NCBI RefSeq assembly: GCF_005280585.1
Contig: NZ_SZVO01000019.1
Location: 116,046-180,045, forward strand
From: Dyadobacter frigoris
GTDB taxonomy: Bacteria; Bacteroidota; Bacteroidia; Cytophagales; Spirosomataceae
Direction of reading: 5' to 3'
DNA: 64,000 bases
A program made the translations under genes and the position numbers. Positions 43,907 through 54,005 of the stretch are shown piece by piece. The notes beneath the pieces are model-generated. The model made no database searches and was not told the origin of the DNA. It saw only the letters and a list, made by a program, of their open reading frames with translations. The stretch's first letter is position 1. Each line of letters opens with the position of its first letter.

Positions 43907-45628
43907 ATGGCAGTATTACAGCCCCTCATTGATCTGGCCGAAGTTTGTTATGCGCAAGGCATACGGCATGTAGTAATTTCTCCCGGTTCGCGAAGCGCAG
44001 CGCTAACACTGGCTTTTTCGCGCCATAGAGGCTTTGAAAAGCATGTGGTGATGGATGAACGCTCGGCGGGCTTTATAGCGCTGGGGATGGCGCAGCAATT
44101 AAAGCAAACCGTTATTTTGATCTGTACTTCCGGAAGCGCAGCCTATAATTATGCTCCGGCTGTTACCGAAGCATTTTTCCAGCAAATTTCTTTACTGATA
44201 TTAACCGCAGATCGACCTCAGGAATGGATCCATCAGCTGGACGGACAAACGATTTATCAGGCGGAAATCTATGGAAAACATGTGAAGAAATCTTTCACAA
44301 TTCCATCTGATTATGGGCATAAAGACGCCCGTTGGCTGATCAACAGAACTACTAACGAAGCCGCTATTTTAGCATATTCACAACCTTATGGACCGGTGCA
44401 CATAAATGTCCCGATCCGTGAGCCTTTTTATCCTGAAAATGAAGAAGAATTAAGTCCGTCAGCGGATGTACGTGTTATAAAAAAAGTAGAAACAGAAGCT
44501 ACATTATCCGTTGAAACCTGGCATGAATTATTGAACGAATGGGATGATGCTGAACGTATTTTGATCGCAGGTGGACAGCATGAAAACAGTGAAAAGCTTA
44601 ATATTGTTTTATCAAAAATAACCGAAGAACTGGACGTTCCCGTTGTTGGAGATTCTATATCGAACCAGAAGGGGAATCAAAGTTTTATCACGTTCCAGGA
44701 CTTGTTTTTGGCTGATGCAGATACCGGGAAATTACAGCCGGATCTGCTGATTACATACGGATTGTCTTTCATTTCAAAGGCATTTAAACAATTTCTTCAA
44801 AAGAATCCATCGATCAGACACTGGCATATCAGTGAAGATAGCCATATCGTGGATACTTTCTTTTCATTGACCCAAATTATACCGGTTTCTCCGGAATATT
44901 TTTTTAATAATACTTTTGAAAAGATTGATTATCAGTTATTTGTGCAAGGGTCGGATCCGGAAAATGATTCTTCTTATAAGACATCGTGGACCGGATATGA
45001 CCTGAAAGCGAAAGCATTATCAGCTGAATATCTAAAAAATCTATCAGTGTTAAATGATCTAACATCTGTTAATTCAATCATAAATTCACTTCCGGAGGGT
45101 TCACAACTGCATATTGCCAACAGTATGCCGATCCGGTATGTGAATGCGTTAGGGAGCGGAGTTTCTCATCTTGAAATTTTCGCAAATCGTGGCACGAGCG
45201 GTATTGATGGCTGTGTAAGTACAGCCATCGGAGCAGCTTTGGTTAATAACAAACCTACCTTTTTATTGGTAGGCGATGTAGCGTTTTTATACGATAGAAA
45301 CGGATTGTTAATTCAGCCTTTACCAGGTAATTTAAAGATCATCGTTTTGAACAATAGCGGTGGAAATATATTCAGAATGATCGATGGTCCTGCCAGTTTG
45401 CCGGAGCTTGAAAACTACTTTGAAACACGTCATCCTTTTACTGCCAAACGGACATCAGAAGATTCGAAAATTGAATACTTTCAGGCGACTGATTTTGATG
45501 GTTTAAAGACGGAATTGTCAGCATTCTTAGATACAGATAAAATCAGTTTGTTAGAAGTATTTACTGACCCGGCAGAAAATGCAAAATCCTGGAAAGGATT
45601 GAAGTCTTACATACGTTCAAATTGGTAA
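43907..45628 (+). CDS. menD: 2-succinyl-5-enolpyruvyl-6-hydroxy-3-cyclohexene-1-carboxylate synthase
   Basis: 573 residues from ATG 43907. A thiamine-diphosphate enzyme of menaquinone synthesis that joins isochorismate and 2-oxoglutarate. The blocks HVVISPGSRSAALTLAF, CTSGSAAYNYAPAVTEAF, LTADRPQEWIHQLDGQTI, FANRGTSGIDGCVSTAIGAA and LVGDVAFLYDRNGLL with NNSGGNIFRMI bind substrate, thiamine diphosphate and Mg. The other men genes are not adjacent. Menaquinone respiration is expected in this phylum. Confidence 0.96.
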   Translation: MAVLQPLIDLAEVCYAQGIRHVVISPGSRSAALTLAFSRHRGFEKHVVMDERSAGFIALGMAQQLKQTVILICTSGSAAYNYAPAVTEAFFQQISLLILTADRPQEWIHQLDGQTIYQAEIYGKHVKKSFTIPSDYGHKDARWLINRTTNEAAILAYSQPYGPVHINVPIREPFYPENEEELSPSADVRVIKKVETEATLSVETWHELLNEWDDAERILIAGGQHENSEKLNIVLSKITEELDVPVVGDSISNQKGNQSFITFQDLFLADADTGKLQPDLLITYGLSFISKAFKQFLQKNPSIRHWHISEDSHIVDTFFSLTQIIPVSPEYFFNNTFEKIDYQLFVQGSDPENDSSYKTSWTGYDLKAKALSAEYLKNLSVLNDLTSVNSIINSLPEGSQLHIANSMPIRYVNALGSGVSHLEIFANRGTSGIDGCVSTAIGAALVNNKPTFLLVGDVAFLYDRNGLLIQPLPGNLKIIVLNNSGGNIFRMIDGPASLPELENYFETRHPFTAKRTSEDSKIEYFQATDFDGLKTELSAFLDTDKISLLEVFTDPAENAKSWKGLKSYIRSNW

Positions 45629-45629
45629 A

Positions 45630-46655
45630 CTATTTGCAGTTTTTGGCAAATTCTTCAATAGCAATGGAATCTTTCAGGATCGTACCTTTTTTCCAGATCT
45701 CACAGGCTTTTGTTTTGTCTTTTTGTTTGAAATAAAGTCTTCCCGTAAAGCCATAGAGCATTTCCACTGGTTCAGCCATCTCCATGGCTTTATTGTATTC
45801 CAAAAGCGCCTTATCCGGCTCATTTGAGAGGTCATAATACATTCCCAGATTTCTCAGTGCATAGCCATTCTTAGGATTTGTGTCCAATGCTCTTTCTATG
45901 AGCTTTTTAGCGTCTTCTAAGGCGCCTGTTTGTAATAATACATATCCTTTATTATTTAAAGCCAGCGCATCGTCTGGATGGAAATTCAGGATTCTGTCAA
46001 AATAGAAAATGGCGTTTTTCCACTCTTTGTTATTCGTCGCAATAAGTCCAAGATTATTTAATGCTTCGGGTTGGGCTGGATTTAATTTAATCGCCGAAGC
46101 AAAATCTTCCCGGGCAAGACGGTAGGAGTGAAGTTTGTAATAGACCGCACCACGATTTACAAAGGCTTCGGTATTTTCTTTGTCAAGCAAAATGGCTTTG
46201 TCATAATCTGCGATTGCTTCGGAAGTCTGGCTCATAGCATCCATCAAATTTCCTTTTATCAAAAAATATCGGGTGGAATCTGCATACTCCTTCGAGATTT
46301 TTTTTAAATCTTCTTCCGCACTCTTTAAATCACCCAAACGCAGCGAAGATTCCGATCTTACGAGAATTGCCTGTATAAGTGTAGGGTCGAGCTTGATTGC
46401 TTCTGTCAAAACCTCACGGGCATCATTTATTTGGCCCATTTTCATTAATGTGATGCCTTTGTTAAGATAAGCATCCGGGAAATCAGGATTTTTGGCGATG
46501 GCCTCATTATACAGACGAAGTGCTTCGGTATAATTGTTTTGTATAAAAGCTACATTACCCTTTAAAAAAAAATCTGCTGAATCTTTTTTATCCTGACCAC
46601 CACAAGATAAAATATTTAGCACTATAAATATTAGTAATATACTATGTTTTGACAT
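45630..46655 (-). CDS. TPR-repeat lipoprotein
   Basis: 341 residues from ATG 46655. Lipoprotein signal with lipobox ILSCGG. About eight tetratricopeptide repeats follow (for example AYLNKGITLMKMGQINDARE, ALNNKGYVLLQTGALEDAKK and ALRNLGMYYDLSNEPDKALL). It is likely anchored in the outer or inner membrane and serves as a protein-binding scaffold. The partner is unknown. It converges with menD, the two stop codons being nearly adjacent. Confidence 0.9.
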   Translation of the reverse strand: MSKHSILLIFIVLNILSCGGQDKKDSADFFLKGNVAFIQNNYTEALRLYNEAIAKNPDFPDAYLNKGITLMKMGQINDAREVLTEAIKLDPTLIQAILVRSESSLRLGDLKSAEEDLKKISKEYADSTRYFLIKGNLMDAMSQTSEAIADYDKAILLDKENTEAFVNRGAVYYKLHSYRLAREDFASAIKLNPAQPEALNNLGLIATNNKEWKNAIFYFDRILNFHPDDALALNNKGYVLLQTGALEDAKKLIERALDTNPKNGYALRNLGMYYDLSNEPDKALLEYNKAMEMAEPVEMLYGFTGRLYFKQKDKTKACEIWKKGTILKDSIAIEEFAKNCK

Positions 46656-46681
46656 TGAATTCATCCCAATTTTGAATTGAT

Positions 46682-46689
46682 TACTTTTG
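46682..46689 (+). promoter_or_regulatory. -7 box of the 83-residue gene
   Basis: TACTTTTG only 17 bases before the ATG at 46707, so the mRNA leader would be about 10 bases and lack room for a full Shine-Dalgarno site. Confidence 0.5.
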
Positions 46690-46706
46690 CAAAAAAATAT
46701 TTACCT

Positions 46707-46958
46707 ATGCGATATATAAAGGATATACCCAACCAGCACTTCAAGATTAGTATTTACCAATGGAATAATAAGTACATTATCAAGATTGAAACTGGTATGT
46801 TCGAGCAAACTTACAAAATCGAAGAATACGAGATTGCAAACGTTGAAGAAATAGAAAAGAGTATGGATATTGAGTTCCTGGAAAAGGTATCCGCCAGATT
46901 CTCTGGTATGCAGGACGATTTTGCGAATACATTACACCGTAATGATGTTATTTTTTAA
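46707..46958 (+). CDS. Conserved hypothetical protein, 83 residues
   Basis: Starts MRYIKDIPNQHFKISIYQWN at ATG 46707 and ends HRNDVIF. It is predicted as alpha-beta, with KYIIKIETGMFEQTYKIEEY forming strands and VEEIEKSMDIEFLEKVSARF a helix. I recall similar small proteins in Cytophagales, but no function is known. Cytoplasmic, no signal. It has its own -7 box. Confidence 0.75.
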   Translation: MRYIKDIPNQHFKISIYQWNNKYIIKIETGMFEQTYKIEEYEIANVEEIEKSMDIEFLEKVSARFSGMQDDFANTLHRNDVIF

Positions 46959-47078
46959 AGTTATATCAAGATATTAGATGTTGCTTTTTCTCTATTTATA
47001 CGCTTTCAAAGGCCTTTTCGTTTATTACCAAATAGTTTTAGCAGGTAGGAGCCGAACAGCTTTATCTTTTAATTACAT

Positions 47079-50000
47079 ATGATCGCAAACAATAAATCAC
47101 CACAAAAATCCACAAAACGAACCCCTATGCTTTTAAAACATAGCACTTATGCGCTCGGTTTAGGCTTATGCGTTGGTACGTATACGGTTAATGCTCAGAG
47201 TACTTTGAGTTATACGGCACCGGAAGCGCATTTTCGTAATGGCCTTGAATATTATGAAAAATTAAACTTTGTTGCCGCCAGGCAGGAGTTTGGAGACTAT
47301 TTGAATGCAAATGATAATCTGTTAAGTACGAGTGATTACAACAAAGTGACAGCTGAATATTATGTAGCAGTTACCGGTTTGTATTTAAATTATCCGGAAG
47401 CAGAAGTTCAGGTGGACAGATTTGTGAGAAATCACGCTGAACATCCTAAGGCTCAGCAGATTTATGGAGATTTGGGGAAATATTACTACGAAGCCGGAAA
47501 TTACGAAAAAGCGATCACCTATCTGGAAAAGGCGGTAAAACTCCCGGGTAATGGCGGGAAGAAGATGGAAAATACATACCAGCTTGCCATGTCTTATTAT
47601 AACACCAGGCAACTTGATGCGGCTTTGCCCTTATTTAATCAGGTAAAAACGGATCCTTCCTTTACTAATGCCGGAGACGCTTCGTTTTATGCGGGAGTTA
47701 TCAATTACCAGAAAAATAATTTCGAAGAAGCTTATCAGGATTTTGTAGCCGTAGAAAATCATCCCAACTATAAAGAGGAAGTTCCCAATTGGATCATTTC
47801 TTCTTTATATCAGTTGAAACAATATGACAAACTACTGGCCTATGGGGAGAAAATTCTTGCACAACAAAGAGGCGGAACGAAAATTGCCGAAGTGGCATTG
47901 TACGTAGCAGAAGTATATTACGAAAAAGGTGACTATGCTGCTGCTGTAAAAGCATACGAACGATATAATAAAATGAAAGCTGGTTCTGTTCCTCCGGCAG
48001 TTGCTTTGCATTACGGACATTCTTTGTTTCGTACAAACAACTATAATGGAACGATTTCTACACTTAAAGGTGTTGCAGTGGGTAAAGATTCTGTATCGCA
48101 ATACGCTTCATACCTGCTCGGTGTCAGCTACTTAAAGACAAGTAATTTAAGTTATGCTTTAACAGCACTTGACAATGCGTCAAGGTTAGATTACAATCCT
48201 GTCATCAAAGAAGAAGCAAGTTACAACCATGCAAAAGTACAATTGGATCTTGGCAACAATAATGACGCTGTAAAAGAATTCAATGCCTTCATTGCTAAAT
48301 ATCCAAACAGTAAACATCAGGAAGAAGCTACGGAATTGGTTGCGGAAGGATACTCCGGAGCAAGCAATAATACAGGAGCAATAACTTATATTGAAGGTTT
48401 AGCAAAACGCAATACCAAAATCAATACTACCTACCAAAGACTTACTTTCAATCAGGGCGTGGTAGAATTCAATCAGGAACGTTTTGAGCAAGCGCTTGCT
48501 TTCTTTAACAAATCGATCAAATTCCCGATTGACGAAAATATTTTTGTAGCTGCCACTTTTTATAAGGCGGAATCAAATACCGGATTAAAAAAACTGGATG
48601 ATGCTGTCGCTATTTATACTCAACTCTCTAAAAATTCCAAAGCCGGCATCTACACGCGTAAAAGTCTTTATGCCTTGGGATACGTTTATTACAACCAAAA
48701 GAAATACAGTCAGGCTCTGGGTTACTTCAAAGAGTTCACAAACAATACGGAAGGTATTGACGGAAACATTATTGAAGATGCTTACGTGCGACTGGCAGAT
48801 TGTTATCTGGCTGCAAAAAATTACAACGAAGCCATTGGTACGTATGACAAAGTTTCGGCGAACGGAAAAGTGGACAAGGATTATGCATTGTTCCAAAAGG
48901 GGCGTGCCTATGTTTACATGAACCGTGAGCAGGATGCGCGCAAAAACTTTGAACAATTGATCAGTCAGTTTCCTGGATCGCGATATTTGGATGATGCCTA
49001 TTTCCAGATAGCTGATATTGATTTCAAAAACGGAACATACTCCGCGGCTGTGAAGGGATTCACGCGGATGATCAATGAAAAACCTAAAAGTTATCTGATC
49101 CCGGCCGCTCTTTTACGTCGTGCCCAGTCGTATTACAACTTACAGGTTTACGAACAGGCGATCGTTGACTTTAAGAAAATTCTTTCAGATTACCCGGATT
49201 CACCATCTGCCAGCAGCGCGCTTGAAGGGATTCAGGAAAGTTATACAGCCGTGGGTCGTCCGGAAGAATTTACCCAGGTGCTTGGTGTTGTGCGTAAAAA
49301 CAACCCTGGGAACGATAAACTTGAAGACGTTGAGTTTGATAACGTTCGAAACCTTTATTATGCAGAAAAGTATGATAATGCGAAACAGGCCTTGCTTGAA
49401 TTCTTAAATAGTTATCCATCAAGCAAATATCAGTATGACGCAAGATATTTTGTAGCGTCATCTTTTGACAAAACAGGAAATGTTGCCGAAGCTTTACAAT
49501 ATTACAGCAAAGTTGTTCAGGAAAACCGCTCCACATTTGTAGCTGCGGCTGCTCAGCGTTCTGCTGAACTGGAAATTGGAAGAGGTAATTTCAACAATGC
49601 CGTTACGAATTTCAGAGTTCTTCTTCGTAATTCAGAAAACAAAAAAGAGCAGACACAAGCCTGGATTGGTTTGATGGATACTTACTACAATCTGAAAAGC
49701 TACGATTCAACGCTTTATTACGCAAGGGAAATCATCAATGTAGGAAATGTTGTTCCGGGTGGTTTAGGAAAAGCGCAGCTTTATTTGGGTAAAGTCCCTT
49801 ATGAAAGAGGAGATTTGACAAAAGCTTCTGAAGAGTTTAAGAAACTGGCCAGCACGTCAAAAGATGAATACGGAGCAGAAGCAAACTATATGGTTGCTAC
49901 AATTTTGTTTAAAAATAAGAAATACAAGGAAGCAGAAACGGCTATCCTGGATATGAGTAAAACCTTCGAAGGGTTTGATTACTGGCGGGTTCGTTCATTC

Positions 50001-50144
50001 ATTTTACTTGCGGATGTGTACATGGGCATGAAAGAAGTTGGACAGGCCAAAGCAACGCTGAGCTCGATTATCGACAATTCGGATGATCAGGAAGCAGTGA
50101 AACTTGCGAAAGAAAAACTGGCCCAGTTTGAAAAACAAAAATGA
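47079..50144 (+). CDS. Large secreted TPR-repeat protein
   Basis: 1021 residues. A signal peptide lies near residues 17-40 (ALGLGLCVGTYTVNAQ); ATG 47127 is an alternative start. The remainder is a superhelix of about 20 TPR units (for example AQQIYGDLGKYYYEAGNYEK, ALYALGYVYYNQKKYSQALG and YLDDAYFQIADIDFKNGTYS). Very long periplasmic TPR proteins of this type occur in Bacteroidota next to envelope genes. It overlaps the barrel gene by an ATGA, so both are probably made together. Likely a periplasmic scaffold. Confidence 0.9.
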   Translation: MIANNKSPQKSTKRTPMLLKHSTYALGLGLCVGTYTVNAQSTLSYTAPEAHFRNGLEYYEKLNFVAARQEFGDYLNANDNLLSTSDYNKVTAEYYVAVTGLYLNYPEAEVQVDRFVRNHAEHPKAQQIYGDLGKYYYEAGNYEKAITYLEKAVKLPGNGGKKMENTYQLAMSYYNTRQLDAALPLFNQVKTDPSFTNAGDASFYAGVINYQKNNFEEAYQDFVAVENHPNYKEEVPNWIISSLYQLKQYDKLLAYGEKILAQQRGGTKIAEVALYVAEVYYEKGDYAAAVKAYERYNKMKAGSVPPAVALHYGHSLFRTNNYNGTISTLKGVAVGKDSVSQYASYLLGVSYLKTSNLSYALTALDNASRLDYNPVIKEEASYNHAKVQLDLGNNNDAVKEFNAFIAKYPNSKHQEEATELVAEGYSGASNNTGAITYIEGLAKRNTKINTTYQRLTFNQGVVEFNQERFEQALAFFNKSIKFPIDENIFVAATFYKAESNTGLKKLDDAVAIYTQLSKNSKAGIYTRKSLYALGYVYYNQKKYSQALGYFKEFTNNTEGIDGNIIEDAYVRLADCYLAAKNYNEAIGTYDKVSANGKVDKDYALFQKGRAYVYMNREQDARKNFEQLISQFPGSRYLDDAYFQIADIDFKNGTYSAAVKGFTRMINEKPKSYLIPAALLRRAQSYYNLQVYEQAIVDFKKILSDYPDSPSASSALEGIQESYTAVGRPEEFTQVLGVVRKNNPGNDKLEDVEFDNVRNLYYAEKYDNAKQALLEFLNSYPSSKYQYDARYFVASSFDKTGNVAEALQYYSKVVQENRSTFVAAAAQRSAELEIGRGNFNNAVTNFRVLLRNSENKKEQTQAWIGLMDTYYNLKSYDSTLYYAREIINVGNVVPGGLGKAQLYLGKVPYERGDLTKASEEFKKLASTSKDEYGAEANYMVATILFKNKKYKEAETAILDMSKTFEGFDYWRVRSFILLADVYMGMKEVGQAKATLSSIIDNSDDQEAVKLAKEKLAQFEKQK

Positions 50145-51853
50145 TAAATTCCTGTCGAAGCAAACAGCAAAAAATATTTCTTATGACGCATTCAAGAACA
50201 ATTCGTACATCCATATTTTTATTAACTCTGGGTTTTTCATCTAATCTGGCATTTGCTCAGAGAGGGGAAATTGAAAGCCAGACTTATGAAATCGTAAAGG
50301 AGAAAAGCATTGAGTTTGCCCCGGCAAACCGGCTTTTTGATAAGGTGCAGCCGGTTCAGGGCACATCGAATGAAAAGAAAGTGAATTACCAGATCCTGGA
50401 TCCACAGATTAATATAGCATCTCCGAAAATAACACCAACTGTAGCCGCTTCTTCTGATGAGAAAGCACGCCAGGATCAGCCAGATGCTTTAAATAATTAT
50501 ATCAAACTTGGAGCTGGTAATTACGGCCGTTTTCTGGGAGAAGCTTTTGTAAGCGGTCGCCGTGCAGAGGATCTTGTTTTTACCGGACAACTGAAACATT
50601 TATCAGCAGGTAACGGTCCGGTGGATGGTAAAAATTCTGCCAACGCCAACACGAATATTAAAGTAGGAGGCAAGTACATTATGAGCACCTATAAAGTGGA
50701 CGGCTCTTTGGAATACGATCGTAAAAACTATTATTTCTACGGTTACAAACCTCAGATAGAATCTTACGTTGTTAACCGCGATAGCTTGCGCCAGACGGTC
50801 AATAATTTTGGTTTCAATCTTGGTTTTGAAAATACAGATCCTTCGGTTGCAGTAGATTATTCGGTAAAAACAAGTCTGAATACTTTGCATGACCGGTATA
50901 ACGCGTCTGAACTTGACTGGGGGACTACACTAACCGCTTCGGTTCCAATTTCAAATTCGTTTCATGCACAGCTGGAAGCAGGCGCTTTCATCTCGCAACG
51001 TGTCGATGCTTTAACATACAATCGTAATTTGTATCGTGTTAAACCTACGTTCAAGTATACATCGGATATTTTCACAATTACAGCGGGTATCAACGCAGTG
51101 AACCAAACGGATAACCAGTTGAAGATCAACAAAACGAAAGCATTCCCGGTATTAAATATTGACGTAAGCCCGATTGATGGTATTCATGTATTTGGTGGAT
51201 GGAACGGTGATGTGGTCAGAAACACGTTAAAGGGGATGTTAGGCGAGAATCAATGGTTAGGGCCTAATGTATTGATTGTCAATACAGAAAAAAACTCTGA
51301 TATATTTGCGGGTGTTAAAGGAGAAGTTGCCGGTGGCTTTAACTATGAAGGTAAAGTTTCTTATACTTCTTATCATAACTTCTATAACTTTAATAACTCT
51401 CTGGCAGATACCTCGAAATTTTCGATCATTTATGATCCGCAGAAAACAAAGGTGTTGAATATTTCCGGACAGGCCGGATATGCTTACAACGATTTATTCA
51501 AGACATCCCTTAAAGTTAATTACTACGATTATTCGATGGGATCGGTTGAAGAAGCCTGGCACCGCCCGGATCTTACTTTGAACTGGTTTAATGCTTTGAC
51601 GATAAGTAAAAAGTTATTTGTGACTGCTGATTTTTATATGTTAAAAGGAATTAAAGCGAAAAATTTTCAGAGTGGGGTTGTTACCAAATTACCGGTAATT
51701 GCAGACTTGAATTTGAAGATAGATTACCTGTTAACCAGGAACTTCTCAGCTTTTGTATCGATCAACAACATATTGGGTAAACAGTATCAGAGATATCAGT
51801 ACTATCCGCAGCAGGGATTGAACTTTGTTGGAGGATTATCTTTTTCTTTTTAA
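50141..51853 (+). CDS. TonB-dependent-receptor-like outer membrane barrel without plug
   Basis: 570 residues if started at the ATGA overlap (50141). Starting at ATG 50183 gives a cleaner signal peptide ending NLAFAQ. The protein lacks the plug domain and TonB box seen in true receptors, but repeats of barrel strands (VGGKYIMSTYKVDGSLEYDR) and the end FSAFVSINNILGKQYQRYQY ... GLSFSF resemble TonB-dependent receptor C-termini. The terminal Phe suits BAM insertion. The role may be coupled to the preceding TPR protein and the nearby TonB. Confidence 0.85.
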   Translation: MINSCRSKQQKIFLMTHSRTIRTSIFLLTLGFSSNLAFAQRGEIESQTYEIVKEKSIEFAPANRLFDKVQPVQGTSNEKKVNYQILDPQINIASPKITPTVAASSDEKARQDQPDALNNYIKLGAGNYGRFLGEAFVSGRRAEDLVFTGQLKHLSAGNGPVDGKNSANANTNIKVGGKYIMSTYKVDGSLEYDRKNYYFYGYKPQIESYVVNRDSLRQTVNNFGFNLGFENTDPSVAVDYSVKTSLNTLHDRYNASELDWGTTLTASVPISNSFHAQLEAGAFISQRVDALTYNRNLYRVKPTFKYTSDIFTITAGINAVNQTDNQLKINKTKAFPVLNIDVSPIDGIHVFGGWNGDVVRNTLKGMLGENQWLGPNVLIVNTEKNSDIFAGVKGEVAGGFNYEGKVSYTSYHNFYNFNNSLADTSKFSIIYDPQKTKVLNISGQAGYAYNDLFKTSLKVNYYDYSMGSVEEAWHRPDLTLNWFNALTISKKLFVTADFYMLKGIKAKNFQSGVVTKLPVIADLNLKIDYLLTRNFSAFVSINNILGKQYQRYQYYPQQGLNFVGGLSFSF

Positions 51854-51874
51854 CTTCGCTTCATTCACCTCAAA

Positions 51875-52957
51875 ATGCACTTCATGATAGCTGTTGAAAC
51901 GGTAATAAGAAAACTGGTAACTGATTACGAATTTGTGATCATTCCGGGCTTTGGCGCGCTGCTTTCTCATCAGGCTCAGGCCTTTTATAATGCAGAGACA
52001 GGTATGTTTTCTCCACCGGATAAGCGGTTGGCTTTCAATGAGTTTCTGAAACTTGACGATGGATTATTAGCTAACTATATTTCCCGTCACGAGCAGATAT
52101 CCCATGCAGAAGCAGTTATCTATGTAAAGAGCTACACGGATAAACTTCGTGTTTCTCTACAAACAAATGAACATGCTACGATTGAAGGAATAGGCGAGTT
52201 CAGTATGAACGTTGAGGGGAAACTGGTTTTCGAACCTAATACAGACAGATATTTCAAAGACGAATGGTACGGTTTCAGAAGTACAACAGCCAAACTTGTT
52301 GAGAAACGGGTTTCAGTTTTAAATGCACCGGTTGTTCATGTTCATGACGAGCACATTGAAGTATTTGAAAAGGAAGAGCCAAGATCTGTTAAAGTAAATT
52401 GGATAGCCTGGACATCGGCTGCAATGATTGCCGGTTTGATGTTTTATTTCAGTTTGTTTTATGTTTCTTCAAATGGTGAAAACAGAAGTACGCTGAATCC
52501 TTTTACCAGCTTTTTTGATAAAATGAGGAACAGTAGTGTTCCTGTGGCAGCAAAAAAAGTAACAGTTCCTGCAAAAAAAAGAATTGTTTACGTTGTTAGA
52601 AAACCAATCGTCGAAAAGACTGACAGTGTTTCAACACCAATAGCTGAGCCGGTTGAAAAAGAAAAACCGCTGGAAGTTAAGCCAGAGGTTGTTGTGCCTT
52701 CAATAGCAGCTTCTGCTTCGAGTAAACAATTTTATTTAATCGCTGGTACTTTCAAAGGAAACAAACAAGCGAATGTTCTTTTGGAAGAAATGAAGAAAAA
52801 GGGTTATGCTGATGCAATTGTAATTGAAGCGGATCAATACAGCAAAAAAGTTAAAGTAGCTGTTGAAGGTTTTGAACGTGAAGGCGATGCTTACCGCGCT
52901 TCGGCAAAACTTAAAAAGATCATAGGAGAAGAGGGCTGGGTTTACAAAAAAAGATAG
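51875..52957 (+). CDS. HU-CCDC81 and SPOR domain protein
   Basis: 360 residues (ATG 51884 also possible). Two N-terminal HU-like CCDC81 domains (VIIPGFGALLSHQAQAFYNA and HATIEGIGEFSMNVEGKL), one membrane helix (WTSAAMIAGLMFYFSLFYVS, about 190-210), a Lys/Pro/Val-rich linker and a C-terminal SPOR domain (QFYLIAGTFKGNKQANVLLE). SPOR domains bind denuded peptidoglycan at division sites. Proteins with this order are specific to Bacteroidota, and the cytoplasmic HU-like part may bind DNA or a partner. Confidence 0.93.
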   Translation: MHFMIAVETVIRKLVTDYEFVIIPGFGALLSHQAQAFYNAETGMFSPPDKRLAFNEFLKLDDGLLANYISRHEQISHAEAVIYVKSYTDKLRVSLQTNEHATIEGIGEFSMNVEGKLVFEPNTDRYFKDEWYGFRSTTAKLVEKRVSVLNAPVVHVHDEHIEVFEKEEPRSVKVNWIAWTSAAMIAGLMFYFSLFYVSSNGENRSTLNPFTSFFDKMRNSSVPVAAKKVTVPAKKRIVYVVRKPIVEKTDSVSTPIAEPVEKEKPLEVKPEVVVPSIAASASSKQFYLIAGTFKGNKQANVLLEEMKKKGYADAIVIEADQYSKKVKVAVEGFEREGDAYRASAKLKKIIGEEGWVYKKR

Positions 52958-52983
52958 ACCAGGTTTTAAGATAAAAGTACCGG

Positions 52984-53011
52984 GAAGGAGCCAAAAAGGC
53001 TCCTTCTTTTG
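52984..53011 (+). terminator. Intrinsic terminator after the HU/SPOR gene
   Basis: Stem GAAGGAGCC/GGCTCCTTC around AAAAA, followed by a T-rich tract, 26 bases after the stop codon. Confidence 0.9.
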
Positions 53012-53070
53012 TATTTATACGAAAATGACATATTTTTACGTTCAACACGAAATCACAAAAAAATTAGCCA

Positions 53071-53997
53071 ATGTTTGAATTACAAGCAGAAGATCGTCAG
53101 AGAATAGCAATATCCTGGGCTATGTCTATCGGCATAACGATGGCCATGCTTGGACTTTTCTTCTTCATACGTCTCAACAGTTCTATTCCGAAAGTAGAGC
53201 CCATGGAGCTTTTTGTTGAGGTCAATTATGGTACAAGCAAAGTTGGAAAGGGTGATATACAAACTTTCAATAAACCAAGTAATTCGAAGGTTAGGGAAAA
53301 TATGCGTGCAGAGGCAGAAGAAGTGAAACAGCGTAAATCTGTTTCTCAGCCTAAACCAACGCCGCCGACACCTCCAAAAGTGGAATCAGTAAAACCTACA
53401 AAAACCGTTGCTGAAAAACCTGTGATCACTTCAAAAGCGGAAAGCCCGGTTGAAGCTCCTGAAAAAACGGAAACAAAAAAATCAGCAGGGAGTGCTACTT
53501 CTTCGGCACCGGTAAGCAAACCTGCTCCTGAAAAAGCGGTTAATAAAGATGCACTTTTCACTAAATCTTCAGGAAGTAAATCGGGAAGCAATGGTACTAA
53601 CGGAACAAAAAGCGGAGTTGGCGGAAATAATAATGGAGATGATGCGGAAGGTGTAGGTGATAAAGGCTCGAAAACAGGGAGTTTATTTGCAAAAACATAC
53701 AAAGGTGAAGGAGGCGGTGGCGGAACGGCCGTAGGGCTTAGTTTATCGGGCTGGAAATGGTCTCGCAGACCAGTTGTTAATGATAAATCTGATGCAACGG
53801 GTTCAATCACTTTCAAAATCACGGTTGACAAGAACGGTCGTGTAAAAAATATCATCACACAAAGTACCACGGTTACAGATTATGCGGTAGTGAATCAATA
53901 CCGCAGTGCTGTGAGAGAACTTACTTTTATCTCACAATCATCAAACGTTCCTGAGGAATCTACCGGAACGATCACTTTTAAAATCAGTTCGCAGTAA
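53071..53997 (+). CDS. TonB family energy transducer
   Basis: 308 residues. One N-terminal membrane helix (WAMSIGITMAMLGLFFFIRL, about 14-33), a long periplasmic linker rich in Lys, Pro, Ser and Gly (KPTPPTPPKVESVKPTK, NGTNGTKSGVGGNNNG), and a C-terminal TonB-like fold (GSITFKITVDKNGRVKNIIT to GTITFKISSQ). It would pass proton-motive energy from ExbB/ExbD to outer-membrane receptors. exbB and exbD are not in this window. Nine bases separate it from folC. Confidence 0.85.
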   Translation: MFELQAEDRQRIAISWAMSIGITMAMLGLFFFIRLNSSIPKVEPMELFVEVNYGTSKVGKGDIQTFNKPSNSKVRENMRAEAEEVKQRKSVSQPKPTPPTPPKVESVKPTKTVAEKPVITSKAESPVEAPEKTETKKSAGSATSSAPVSKPAPEKAVNKDALFTKSSGSKSGSNGTNGTKSGVGGNNNGDDAEGVGDKGSKTGSLFAKTYKGEGGGGGTAVGLSLSGWKWSRRPVVNDKSDATGSITFKITVDKNGRVKNIITQSTTVTDYAVVNQYRSAVRELTFISQSSNVPEESTGTITFKISSQ

Positions 53998-54005
53998 CAC
54001 AGATA

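Noticed and set aside
53346..53870. 174-codon minus-strand frame inside tonB
   Set aside because: Mirror of the Lys/Pro/Gly-rich linker; low-complexity shadow.
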